64,000 nt of DNA from Bacteroidota bacterium (GTDB taxonomy: Bacteria; Bacteroidota; Ignavibacteria; Palsa-1295). The first letter of the stretch is position 1. Every line of letters starts with the position of its first letter. Of the stretch, positions 1-8,309 are shown one piece after another. The position numbers were made by a program, and so were the translations under genes. The notes under the pieces were generated by a model that worked only from the letters and a program-made list of their open reading frames with translations, did not search any database and had not been told where the DNA came from. The stretch is taken from assembly GCA_018266755.1 (NCBI GenBank), contig JAFDZW010000005.1, forward strand, positions 1,251,880-1,315,879. The letters are read 5' to 3'.

Positions 1-6
1 CGTCCT

Positions 7-552
7 ATGAAGATCATCATGTCATTATCCCTGCTGCTGGCGCTCAATATTGCAAGTGTTTCTGCGCAAACTGAGCAGGGTCGGTTCGGCCTTTCTGGGA
101 GTATCAGCGGGAGCGTCCGTCACGATTCGAACGGAGGTTCGGGAGATTACAGTATTTCTCTTTCACCCGGTGGCTTGTATTTCGTTGCAGACGCACTCGC
201 CCTCACACCGAGCGTTTCATTTGGATACGAGCACCTTCCCCCAAGTCGCTACCTATCGGGCTCAGCTACCCTCGGACTTACCTATTACTTCGGTAAGGAG
301 GAGCTGAAGCCACTGGTGTCGTGTGCACTCGGGACGTCGCATTCCAACGATCGAGTTGGTAAGGCTACATACATCGAAGATCATTGGATGTTTCGTGCAG
401 AAGGGGGCGTCGCCTGGTTCGTAAAGAATTCCGTCGCGCTTACCGGAACACTTCGGTACGAATTCACGGACACGTACCAATCGAGCTTTTATATTTATGA
501 CATGAATGTCCTCCGATTACTCATCGGAGTAACATACATCTGGCCCAAATAA
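7..552 (+). CDS. Outer-membrane beta-barrel protein (putative)
   Basis: A 181-residue protein with a clear Sec signal peptide (MKIIMSLSLLLALNIASVSA, cleavage before QTEQ). The mature part is a run of alternating polar and hydrophobic strands rich in Gly, Ser and Tyr (for example near residues 60-95 and 140-180), typical of small OmpW/OprF-like barrels of about eight strands. It ends in hydrophobic-aromatic residues (TYIWPK). It probably sits in the outer membrane; ligand and function are unknown. The ATG is only six bases from the window edge, so an upstream start or operon partner cannot be excluded. It is convergent with ileS, with an 11-base gap. Confidence 0.7.
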   Translation: MKIIMSLSLLLALNIASVSAQTEQGRFGLSGSISGSVRHDSNGGSGDYSISLSPGGLYFVADALALTPSVSFGYEHLPPSRYLSGSATLGLTYYFGKEELKPLVSCALGTSHSNDRVGKATYIEDHWMFRAEGGVAWFVKNSVALTGTLRYEFTDTYQSSFYIYDMNVLRLLIGVTYIWPK

Positions 553-562
553 CACGGCTCAC

Positions 563-3500
563 TTACACCCTCGCAATGCTCACCTTTGCCGTGAGTTCTC
601 CAAGGTCGATATCGGTGCCGTCACTGGCACCATCGTTCGAGATCGTGGCGGCAAGCGTTTCCTGCGAGATGTAATCCTTGTGCTTTGCAAGTGCGTCGGC
701 AAGCTCGGCAGGCGCGCCACCGACAGCGATCGTAATGCGATCGGTCACTTCGAAGCCCGAGTCCTTGCGCAAGTTCTGGATGCGGTTGACGAACTCGCGT
801 GCCAAACCTTCTGAAAGGAGTTCGGCCGTGAGATGTGTGTCGAGCGCCACCGTCACCCCGCCTTCACTTGAGACGAGCCAGCCTTGCACGTCCTGTGCAG
901 TGACGTCGATCTCGCCGCGTTCGACACGTACCTTCTCGCCATCAATGTCGAATTCGATGAACATCTGTTGCTCGTAGCGCGTGATCTCCTCATCGGTCAT
1001 GGTACCGATGCGTGCGGCAACAGACTTCATCTGCTTGCCGAGACGTGCGCCGAGTGCTTTGAAGTTCGCCTTTGCCTTTCGCTGGATCACGTCGCTGTCG
1101 CCGAAGAGCACATATTCGACGTGCTTGACATTCACCTCATCAAGCACGATGTCTTCAACCTTGCGCAGCTCTTCGATATCGTAGCGGTTCGCACACGGAA
1201 TGAGTACGCGCTCGAGCGGCTGACGCACTTTCAGCTTTGCACGCTCGCGCATTTGGCGCACGAGCGAAGAAATAGTCTGCGCCTTCGCCATGCGGGTCTC
1301 GAGCTTGCTGTCGATCAGCGCATCATTCGGCGTTGGGTACAGTTCGAGATGTACGGAGTCGCCTCCACTCAACGAGCGATAGAGCGTGTCCGACATGAAC
1401 GGAGCGATCGGAGCCATCAGCTTCGCGACCGTTACCAAGCACTCACGCAACGTATCGTAGGCCGCTTGCTTATCCGCATTCATCTCGCCTTTCCAGAAAC
1501 GGCGACGCGAACGGCGGATGTACCAGTTCGATAGTTCTTCGATGACGAATTCCTGAATCGCACGTGCCGGCTTCGTGAGCTCGTACGAATCCATGTACGA
1601 AGCACAATCCTTCACCAGCGAATTCAGCTTTGAAAGGATCCACCGGTCCATCTCGTTGCGAGTGTTCGCAGATGCGGTCGACTGGCTTGCATAGCTGTCA
1701 ATGTTGGCATAGAGCGCGAAGAAGCCGTAGGTGTTGAGCAGCGTCCCGAAGAACTTGCGCTCGATATCAGCAACGTCGGCCGCATCGAAGAGCTTCGGCT
1801 TCCACGGCACGCTCGAGGCGAGCAGATACCAACGAACGGCATCAACGCCGTAGGTGCGTATGACCTCGAACGGGTCGACGACATTTCCGCGAGACTTCGA
1901 CATCTTCTGCCCGTTCTTATCGAGCAGCATGTCGTTGACGATCACATTCTTGTATGCCGGCTTGCCGAAGAGGAACGTGTTGATCGCATGCAACGTGTAG
2001 AACCAGCCTCGAGTCTGGTCGATACCTTCACTGATGAAGTCGGCCGGATACGCCTTTTCGAAGAGCTCTTTGTTCTCGAACGGATAGTGATACTGCGCGA
2101 ACGGCATCGAGCCGGAATCGAACCACACGTCGATGACATCCGGTACACGCCGAAGTGTCACTAATGAGGAATCTGGAAGTCGTCCGAGAAAGATTATGCC
2201 GTCGATCCCCGGCTTATGCGGATCAAAGTTCTTAAGATCTTCCGACTTAACACGAGTGGGGTGAACCTTGGTGGGGTCAGGATCCTCAAGATATGCCTCC
2301 AACTCCAGTCGCACTGGGATTCTTTCAGTCGGTTCTGCGCCCGTCGCAGTACCTGCCATACGTTCGAGATGCCATTCTAGCCACGCAGGATTTCTGATTT
2401 CCGCTTGAAGGGTGTGTTTTTCAAGGAAGTCCTCATATTTGCCAACACAAAGCCTGATCTCACCGTCAACTGATTCCCAGATAGGCAATGGAGTCCCCCA
2501 GTATCTCTCTCTTGAGATTCCCCAATCCTTCAGTTCAGCTAGCCAGTTGCCGAATCGGCCTTCACCAATCTCGGGCGGCTGCCAGTTGATCGTTTTGTTC
2601 TTTGTCGATAGCTCTTCGCGATAGTCCGTCACGCGGATATACCAAGACTCACGTGCGTAATACATAAGCGCTGTATCGCAGCGCCAGCAGAACGGATAAG
2701 TATGCTCAATCGTCTCCTTGCGGTAGAGCATCCCCCTATTCTTCAACTCCTCAATGATCTTGGGGTCTGCATCTTTGAAGAATACTCCCTTGTAAGGCGA
2801 ATCAAGAACTATCTCGCCTGAACCATTCACAGAAATCACTATGGGAAAATTTTTAGCCCTTGCGATGCGGTAGTCGTCATCTCCAAATGCCGGAGCTTGG
2901 TGCACAATGCCCGTTCCATCTTCAGTGGTTACATACTTGTCCGCTACAACAATATGATGCGGGCGCATCACGCGGGTACCGTCAGGTAGTACGAGACCAT
3001 CTGCACTCTCTGATGTTTGGTACTCGTACGGTAATTTATAGTCGAAGAGCGGTTCATACTCCGCGCCCTCGAGGTCTTTGCCCATGGTGCGAGCAACGAT
3101 CTCCGTCTCGCCTTCAAGCTTACCGATGAGTGCTTCGGCGAGGACGAGGCGTTCGGACTTGTCCTTGCGTTTGTTGATGACGGTGACGTATTCGACATCT
3201 GGATGCACGGCCAGCGCGACGTTCGCCAGCAGCGTCCAGGGCGTGGTCGTCCAAGCGAGGAAGAACTCTTCTTCGGCGACGTTCTTGCGTCGGAATTTCA
3301 CAAAGACCGACGGGTCCTTCGCGGTGTCATAGCCCAGCGCTACCTCGTGCGACGAGAGGGCTGTCTCGCAGCGCGGGCAGTATGGTTGGATCTTGTAGCC
3401 TTTGTAGATCTTGCCGCCGTCCCAGAATTTCTTGAGCGCCCACCAGATCGACTCGACATAGTCGGGTGTGCAGGTGATATACGGGTGTTCCATATCCACC

Positions 3501-3931
3501 CAGTAGGCCATGCGCTCGGTGAGCGCCTGCCAGCCACCTTCGCGGGCAATGTTCTCATACACCGACTCGCGGCAGAGCTCGTTGAACTTCGCGATTCCAT
3601 ATTCTTCGATCTCATGCTTATGACGGAAGCCGAGCTGCTTTTCGATCGCCAGCTCGACCGGAAGGCCGTGGGTATCCCATCCGCCTTTGCGCTCGACGCG
3701 GAAGCCGCGCATCGTCTTGTAGCGGCAAATCGTATCCTTAATGGTACGCGACCACACGTGATGGATGCCGGGCATGCCATTGACGGTGGGCGGTCCCTCA
3801 TAGAACGAGAAGACGGGCGCGCCGGAGCGCTCGCCGATCGAACGACGGAAAATGTCATGCGTCTTCCAGTGTTGCAGGACAAGATGTTCGCGTTCGTCAG
3901 CCGAAACCGAGGTTCGTAGTTCAGGATACAT
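563..3931 (-). CDS. ileS: Isoleucyl-tRNA synthetase
   Basis: Class I aminoacyl-tRNA synthetase charging tRNA-Ile in the cytoplasm; 1122 residues, long enough for the family with its C-terminal extension. The HIGH signature appears as NGMPGIHHVWSRTIKD near residues 51-66, a Gly-Ile-His-His variant of the motif. KMSKS is intact (GQKMSKSRGN, about residue 675). The CP1 editing domain carries WTTTPWTLLANVAL, and paired Cys motifs (YCPRCETALSSHE and PFCWRCDTAL) suggest zinc sites. The C-terminal third is the anticodon-binding domain plus a DUF5915-like tail. The part encoded at about 2400-3060 has visibly lower GC than the flanks. The ATG at 3931 gives the usual MYPELRTS-type N-terminus. Confidence 0.97.
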   Translation of the reverse strand: MYPELRTSVSADEREHLVLQHWKTHDIFRRSIGERSGAPVFSFYEGPPTVNGMPGIHHVWSRTIKDTICRYKTMRGFRVERKGGWDTHGLPVELAIEKQLGFRHKHEIEEYGIAKFNELCRESVYENIAREGGWQALTERMAYWVDMEHPYITCTPDYVESIWWALKKFWDGGKIYKGYKIQPYCPRCETALSSHEVALGYDTAKDPSVFVKFRRKNVAEEEFFLAWTTTPWTLLANVALAVHPDVEYVTVINKRKDKSERLVLAEALIGKLEGETEIVARTMGKDLEGAEYEPLFDYKLPYEYQTSESADGLVLPDGTRVMRPHHIVVADKYVTTEDGTGIVHQAPAFGDDDYRIARAKNFPIVISVNGSGEIVLDSPYKGVFFKDADPKIIEELKNRGMLYRKETIEHTYPFCWRCDTALMYYARESWYIRVTDYREELSTKNKTINWQPPEIGEGRFGNWLAELKDWGISRERYWGTPLPIWESVDGEIRLCVGKYEDFLEKHTLQAEIRNPAWLEWHLERMAGTATGAEPTERIPVRLELEAYLEDPDPTKVHPTRVKSEDLKNFDPHKPGIDGIIFLGRLPDSSLVTLRRVPDVIDVWFDSGSMPFAQYHYPFENKELFEKAYPADFISEGIDQTRGWFYTLHAINTFLFGKPAYKNVIVNDMLLDKNGQKMSKSRGNVVDPFEVIRTYGVDAVRWYLLASSVPWKPKLFDAADVADIERKFFGTLLNTYGFFALYANIDSYASQSTASANTRNEMDRWILSKLNSLVKDCASYMDSYELTKPARAIQEFVIEELSNWYIRRSRRRFWKGEMNADKQAAYDTLRECLVTVAKLMAPIAPFMSDTLYRSLSGGDSVHLELYPTPNDALIDSKLETRMAKAQTISSLVRQMRERAKLKVRQPLERVLIPCANRYDIEELRKVEDIVLDEVNVKHVEYVLFGDSDVIQRKAKANFKALGARLGKQMKSVAARIGTMTDEEITRYEQQMFIEFDIDGEKVRVERGEIDVTAQDVQGWLVSSEGGVTVALDTHLTAELLSEGLAREFVNRIQNLRKDSGFEVTDRITIAVGGAPAELADALAKHKDYISQETLAATISNDGASDGTDIDLGELTAKVSIARV

Positions 3932-3990
3932 GAAATCGTATAAAAACTGTGAGTTTTGATAACGCAGGGACGGGTAGGGAAATTCAAACT

Positions 3991-4026
3991 GGGATTTGTG
4001 GGATTGATGGGACGAATCGGATGATG
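3991..4026. repeat. 9-bp-period tandem array, locus 1
   Basis: Four consecutive 9-bp units (GGGATTTGT, GGGATTGAT, GGGACGAAT, CGGATGATG) lie about 60 bases upstream of the ileS start codon. Similar four-unit arrays sit at 48465-48498 and 56448-56483. No coding role is apparent here. Confidence 0.55.
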
Positions 4027-4098
4027 TTCGCAGCGTGGATAACCGCTTTGATGGTCGAACGTCTGAAACTTGAGCTTTGGTAGTCGTATCAAAATGCT

Positions 4099-4551
4099 AT
4101 GGATCAACTTTCGTATTCTGTTTCGTACATATTGCAGAACTGCCATGCCATCTACAACCGCAATCTTGGGGGCATTTCGCATACCGATAGTATCCGGTCG
4201 TTGCCGGGCGGGGGTAATTGCATCAATTGGATCGCCGGTCACCTGGTCGTCAGCCGCGACTCGTTTCGCCGACAGCTTGGGTTGCCGCTCGTGATACCGG
4301 AATCCTTCAAGGATCTTTATAAACGCGGGTCGGAGAACATCACACCTGCAAATGCGGTGGACATCGAGGAGATCAAAGGAATGTATAATGCAAACCTGGA
4401 CGGCATTATCGAAGCCCTGCCCAATGCTTCGCTACAACCAAATGCCGAACCGTACGATACGCTCCTTTTTCTTTGCTTCCATGAGTCGTATCACGTCGGC
4501 CAGTTGGGGTTGGCTCGCCGAACACTGGGCTTCGAGGGCACGATCAAATAG
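4099..4551 (+). CDS. DinB-family metal-binding protein
   Basis: A 150-residue four-helix-bundle protein of the DinB/YfiT superfamily. The metal triad is visible: His48 in NWIAGHL, then His128 and His132 in FHESYHVGQLG. Members of the family act as thiol S-transferases or metal-dependent hydrolases linked to low-molecular-weight thiols and stress; the substrate here is unknown. It is transcribed alone, divergent from ileS, and followed by a strong hairpin shared with the convergent His-rich gene. A second member of the fold (10270-10806) lies in the same island. Confidence 0.85.
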   Translation: MDQLSYSVSYILQNCHAIYNRNLGGISHTDSIRSLPGGGNCINWIAGHLVVSRDSFRRQLGLPLVIPESFKDLYKRGSENITPANAVDIEEIKGMYNANLDGIIEALPNASLQPNAEPYDTLLFLCFHESYHVGQLGLARRTLGFEGTIK

Positions 4552-4561
4552 GGGGATCTGC

Positions 4562-4618
4562 ACAGTACATGGGCCGGGAAAAGCGTACCCGCCGCGATCC
4601 CGGCCCATGCTGTTTGTT
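4562..4618 (+). terminator. Intrinsic terminator after the DinB gene
   Basis: A 12-bp perfect inverted repeat (CATGGGCCGGGA / TCCCGGCCCATG at 4568-4579 and 4598-4609), extended by ACAG/CTGT and followed by TGTTTGTTTG. It lies between convergent genes and may work in both directions. Confidence 0.75.
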
Positions 4619-4643
4619 TGGCGCTGCATCCGCAGCGTCGCAC

Positions 4644-5555
4644 TCACTTCACGACCAGACGCTGTGTCTCGGTGATCGTACCGGTCTGCACGCGGAGCAA
4701 GTAGACACCTGGATGCAAACTATCGACGTCAAAGGCAATCGAGATCGGTGTCCCCGCCTGGATCTGCCCTTGATAGAGTTGTTTGACCAGAATTCCCATC
4801 ACATCGTAGAGCCCGACATCGATATTTGTCGACGCATCCGAGGATATCTTGAACTGTGTCGTCGCACCGGAGGCAACCGGATTCGGCGTCACGGCCGACA
4901 CATCCACATCGATCAGGGGCGCAGAGATTCCGTGGTGTGTGGTCGTCGTCGTATCGTCGCCGCACGTCATGCGAACGGTTGTCAGGATCGTGATCTCGGC
5001 TCGTCCGATCTGCACGATCTCGATCGACAGATCGACCGATTGCTTCACGAGCGAATCGATCAGGTCCTTCAGCGAATCGGCCGTCACCTTCTTCAGAGAA
5101 TCCGATATCGTCGTGTCATGCGACGACTTCGCAAGCCTCCATTGAGCGACGAGTGAATCGATCTTCACACTGTTACTGTCGAGCAGCGCGAGGTCGGTCT
5201 TGATAAGAGCGGCAGTATCCGATGGCAGGAGCGTTAGGAAATATGCAAAGCACGAATCGCTGAGACCGAAGGGATTATGCCCCTTCTCGAGTCCGGGCGG
5301 TACGGTTTTGACCGAATCGTCCGCGTCATGATCTCCTCTGGTCGAGTCGGACGGATTTTGATGATGGTGGGTGGAATCGCTGGGGTTTCCGTCGTCGTCG
5401 TCCTCGCGATCGTTATCACCATGCTCGTCATGGTGATGCTTGGACCACCCGAGGTGTCGACCGTGATCGTGATGGGGGTCGGCTTGGGAAGTACTGATAC
5501 TCCCCATCGATAGAATCAGTAAAGCACAAAAACCAAATAGATAGAATTTTCTCAT
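4644..5555 (-). CDS. His/Asp-rich secreted protein with T9SS sorting domain
   Basis: A 303-residue exported protein. The signal peptide (MRKFYLFGFCALLILSMGSI region) is followed by a strikingly His- and Asp-rich segment at residues 26-80 (HHDHGRH, KHHHDEHGDN, DREDDDDG, THHHQ), which looks like a metal-binding tract. A helical middle (residues 100-215) follows, then a type A T9SS sorting domain starting at VTPNPVASG and ending in QRLVVK, with LYDVMG as the conserved core. It should cross the outer membrane by T9SS and be anchored or released. The function is unknown; transition-metal binding is inferred only from composition. It is a single gene, convergent with the DinB gene. Confidence 0.8.
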   Translation of the reverse strand: MRKFYLFGFCALLILSMGSISTSQADPHHDHGRHLGWSKHHHDEHGDNDREDDDDGNPSDSTHHHQNPSDSTRGDHDADDSVKTVPPGLEKGHNPFGLSDSCFAYFLTLLPSDTAALIKTDLALLDSNSVKIDSLVAQWRLAKSSHDTTISDSLKKVTADSLKDLIDSLVKQSVDLSIEIVQIGRAEITILTTVRMTCGDDTTTTTHHGISAPLIDVDVSAVTPNPVASGATTQFKISSDASTNIDVGLYDVMGILVKQLYQGQIQAGTPISIAFDVDSLHPGVYLLRVQTGTITETQRLVVK

Positions 5556-5770
5556 TGGAGTGATCTTGTCAGTGAGTGTACAATATCACGTCCGGGGTGG
5601 AAGTCAGGCATACTGATGAACGCACAAGGTTGCCCGGCGGTGACAAACACGCGTAAAATATATGGGCAGCCAACGAGGTTGTCGCTTCTACGACGACCAA
5701 ATACTCGTAACCCTCCGGCGAGAGAACCGTACAGTAATATCCTGAAGTTACAATACCTATAGATACCACC

Positions 5771-6247
5771 ATGACGACAGAGAAGGCAACATTTGGCGCA
5801 GGATGTTTTTGGGGAGTCGAAGCGACCTTTCGTCAGATTCCGGGCGTTCTTTCGACGCAAGTCGGTTATTGCGGCGGCAAAACAGACCATCCGACATACG
5901 AGGATGTATGCTCGGACGAGACCGGCCATGCCGAGGTCGTCGAGGTGACATACGACCCGACACGGGTTGACTATAACACCTTATTACAGGTCTTCTGGGA
6001 GAACCACAACCCTACGACGCTAAACCGCCAGGGCCCGGATATCGGCACACAATACCGCTCGGCGATCTTCTACCACAGCCCGCAACAGCAGGCTGCAGCA
6101 GAAGCATCGAAGAACGCTATGAATGCAAGCGGTAAATTCCGCAATCCGATCGTGACCGAGATCACCCCCGCCGCGGCATTCTGGCGCGCGGAGGAATACC
6201 ATCAGCAGTATCTCGAAAAGCGGGGCCTCTCGAGCTGCCATATCTGA
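5771..6247 (+). CDS. msrA: Peptide-methionine (S)-S-oxide reductase MsrA
   Basis: Reduces the S-epimer of methionine sulfoxide in proteins and free Met. The catalytic motif GCFWG is at residues 11-15 (nucleophile Cys12), and the family blocks [18 protein letters not shown] and GTQYRSAIF follow in order. A C-terminal Cys (SSCHI, Cys156) may be the resolving residue. At 158 residues it is of normal length for a single-domain MsrA; no MsrB is fused or adjacent. The start codon follows an AT-rich leader without an evident Shine-Dalgarno. It is convergent with the first arylsulfotransferase-like gene. Confidence 0.95.
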   Translation: MTTEKATFGAGCFWGVEATFRQIPGVLSTQVGYCGGKTDHPTYEDVCSDETGHAEVVEVTYDPTRVDYNTLLQVFWENHNPTTLNRQGPDIGTQYRSAIFYHSPQQQAAAEASKNAMNASGKFRNPIVTEITPAAAFWRAEEYHQQYLEKRGLSSCHI

Positions 6248-6265
6248 GCGCCGACACCAAGTGTT

Positions 6266-8113
6266 CTATCGCGTCAGCAACACGGGTGCGCTCACTGGCA
6301 CACCTGTAGCCGACACGATTCGGACAAAGTATGCACCGGCGGCAAGCCCTTGCATATTTAAAGGGTTCGAATGCTCACCTGCGGATACCGTCCCTTCGAA
6401 GAGGGAGTTGAGTTTTCGACCGAGGCCATCATAGAGCGCAATATTCACTGGGCCGTCAACCGTCGTCGTGAATCGGATTTGTGCGAAATCATGAACCGGG
6501 TTCGGGGTACATTCGATGCGTGCGCCGGTCGCCATCGCTGTCTGCAATGAGATCCCGAGGTTCCCTGAATGGACGTACTCATCCGGGAATTTGTATGCCC
6601 GGTAGCTGCATACAGCGCTGTCCATCGTCAGCTCAAATACGGTGCGATTGAACGGTCCGACTTCGGTGACGGCGATGCCTCGGTTTTGCCCCCACCCGAT
6701 GAGCGTATTTCCATTGTCGAGCCGTTGCACCGAGCCCATGGCAAATGTAAAGATCGGAGGGTCATGACGGAATTCCCATATCTGCTTTGCGGTCTTGGCC
6801 ACAGTATCGAGCGTGTATTCGACCGCCCGACTAAACACTCCGCCGCTATTATGGTAGTCGCCATTGTCGAAGAGCAGATACGTCCCGAGCGGAGTACTAC
6901 GGATACTATGCTGATGCGAGAAGCCGACCGAATCTCCGGACACCGTGAACTGATTGTTCTTCCCACCAAATCTCCAGATGATCGCACCGGTTGCCCGATC
7001 GATCTTCGTGATCTCGTCGAGATGGCGTGAGGTCAGGAGCAGATTTCCATCGTTATCAAGGTCGATACCGTTCATGTGGCAAAAGTCCACCGGCATCGGG
7101 CCGGTATTCTGCTCGTGCTCTATATCGGTGATCTTGAAGTGATCGAGTGCGCGCCATTCGAAAATGAGATTTCCGTCTTTATCGAACTCCTGAATAAGGT
7201 TATCCATGACGATCGCATTGCTATCTCCGCCTTCGACGATCGTGCGGAGGTCCATCGGTATCGGATCGACGGCGATGAGATCATAACTCCCATCGGGGTG
7301 GAAGCGAAGTTCATGCGGATCCGTCTGATATCCGTTTGCGGCAGAAAGTGTATCGAACCGAGTGTACTGAGAATCTAAGATGTAATATGTCGAGGTCGGC
7401 GCGTTAAAAAACGAATAGGTATTGTTCGGATGCGCCACAAAATCATAGACCGGCCCGAACCCCGGCTGACGCGAGAACAATACGCTTGCCTGTTTATCGA
7501 GTATCATGAGATACGGCAATGTCTGCGTGCCACCTGCGCCGATACTCGCGAGATAGAGTCTGCCATCCGACGGATCGTCGTCATTAATGACCGTCAACAA
7601 TGGCAACCCCTGCACTGCTGCATCGATCCCCTGTTGCTGGACGGGCGGATGCAATAGCAGATCTGTCATCGGGTCGTCACTATGCCATGCGTGATTGAAT
7701 GTGCCTTCTGCTGAGCGCACTGTAAAGCTCATTGACTGTGGGACAATCTTTCCCCCGTCGTCCGTCGGCAGTGCCATCCATCTGACAGTGACGCTTTCAC
7801 CAAGTGCGAAGGGGCGATCGGGTGTAAAGATCACCGTTTTGTGGTCGGCAGAAAGCTTCAGGGCCCCTGTATAGAGACCGCCTCGTGAACCCGTGACTGT
7901 GATCGCAGCCGTATTCGTAATCGGCCCGCGAATCGCCGAAGCGAAGGATAGTCCGATCGCCGTATGTGGACTTGCGAATTTCGAACCATCCATCGGGTAG
8001 CTGCGAAGAAATGACGACGTTACCGATTGAGGGTTAGGATGAGACTGGGCCGAAGCTCCGCCCGCAACGATCAGTGCCGCAAGCAGCATTGTAAAAAAGG
8101 TGTTCATGTTCAA
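6266..8113 (-). CDS. Arylsulfotransferase-like T9SS-secreted protein, copy 1
   Basis: A 615-residue exported protein. After a signal peptide (to about residue 22) comes an Ig-like, SbsA/Big_5-type N-domain (residues 35-135), then an arylsulfotransferase (ASST, PF05935-like) beta-propeller. Residues likely to correspond to the ASST active site are His267 (DPHELRF), His346 (FCHMNGID), Arg363-His364 (TSRHLDEI) and His402 (FSHQHSIR). A T9SS sorting domain starts at ECTPNPVHD and ends LLTR. ASST enzymes move sulfate between phenolic compounds in the periplasm; an extracellular location is predicted here. Copies 2 and 3 follow at 8310 and 10807. Sulfotransferase activity is inferred from fold and motifs only. 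Confidence 0.85.
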   Translation of the reverse strand: MNMNTFFTMLLAALIVAGGASAQSHPNPQSVTSSFLRSYPMDGSKFASPHTAIGLSFASAIRGPITNTAAITVTGSRGGLYTGALKLSADHKTVIFTPDRPFALGESVTVRWMALPTDDGGKIVPQSMSFTVRSAEGTFNHAWHSDDPMTDLLLHPPVQQQGIDAAVQGLPLLTVINDDDPSDGRLYLASIGAGGTQTLPYLMILDKQASVLFSRQPGFGPVYDFVAHPNNTYSFFNAPTSTYYILDSQYTRFDTLSAANGYQTDPHELRFHPDGSYDLIAVDPIPMDLRTIVEGGDSNAIVMDNLIQEFDKDGNLIFEWRALDHFKITDIEHEQNTGPMPVDFCHMNGIDLDNDGNLLLTSRHLDEITKIDRATGAIIWRFGGKNNQFTVSGDSVGFSHQHSIRSTPLGTYLLFDNGDYHNSGGVFSRAVEYTLDTVAKTAKQIWEFRHDPPIFTFAMGSVQRLDNGNTLIGWGQNRGIAVTEVGPFNRTVFELTMDSAVCSYRAYKFPDEYVHSGNLGISLQTAMATGARIECTPNPVHDFAQIRFTTTVDGPVNIALYDGLGRKLNSLFEGTVSAGEHSNPLNMQGLAAGAYFVRIVSATGVPVSAPVLLTR

Positions 8114-8309
8114 AACGAGTAAGAGACAACCGACACATTTGGGTAGGATGTGCCGAGAATATTATTTCAGTACTACACACACACAAGGGGAAGATAGTGC
8201 AAATTCTACTACACGATTCTCACTATAAAGGTTTACAGATTTCATCCGTATACCGTGACGACCGAATTTTTATCGTAAAATGTCAGTGCCCACCAACCGT
8301 CGACTGTTG

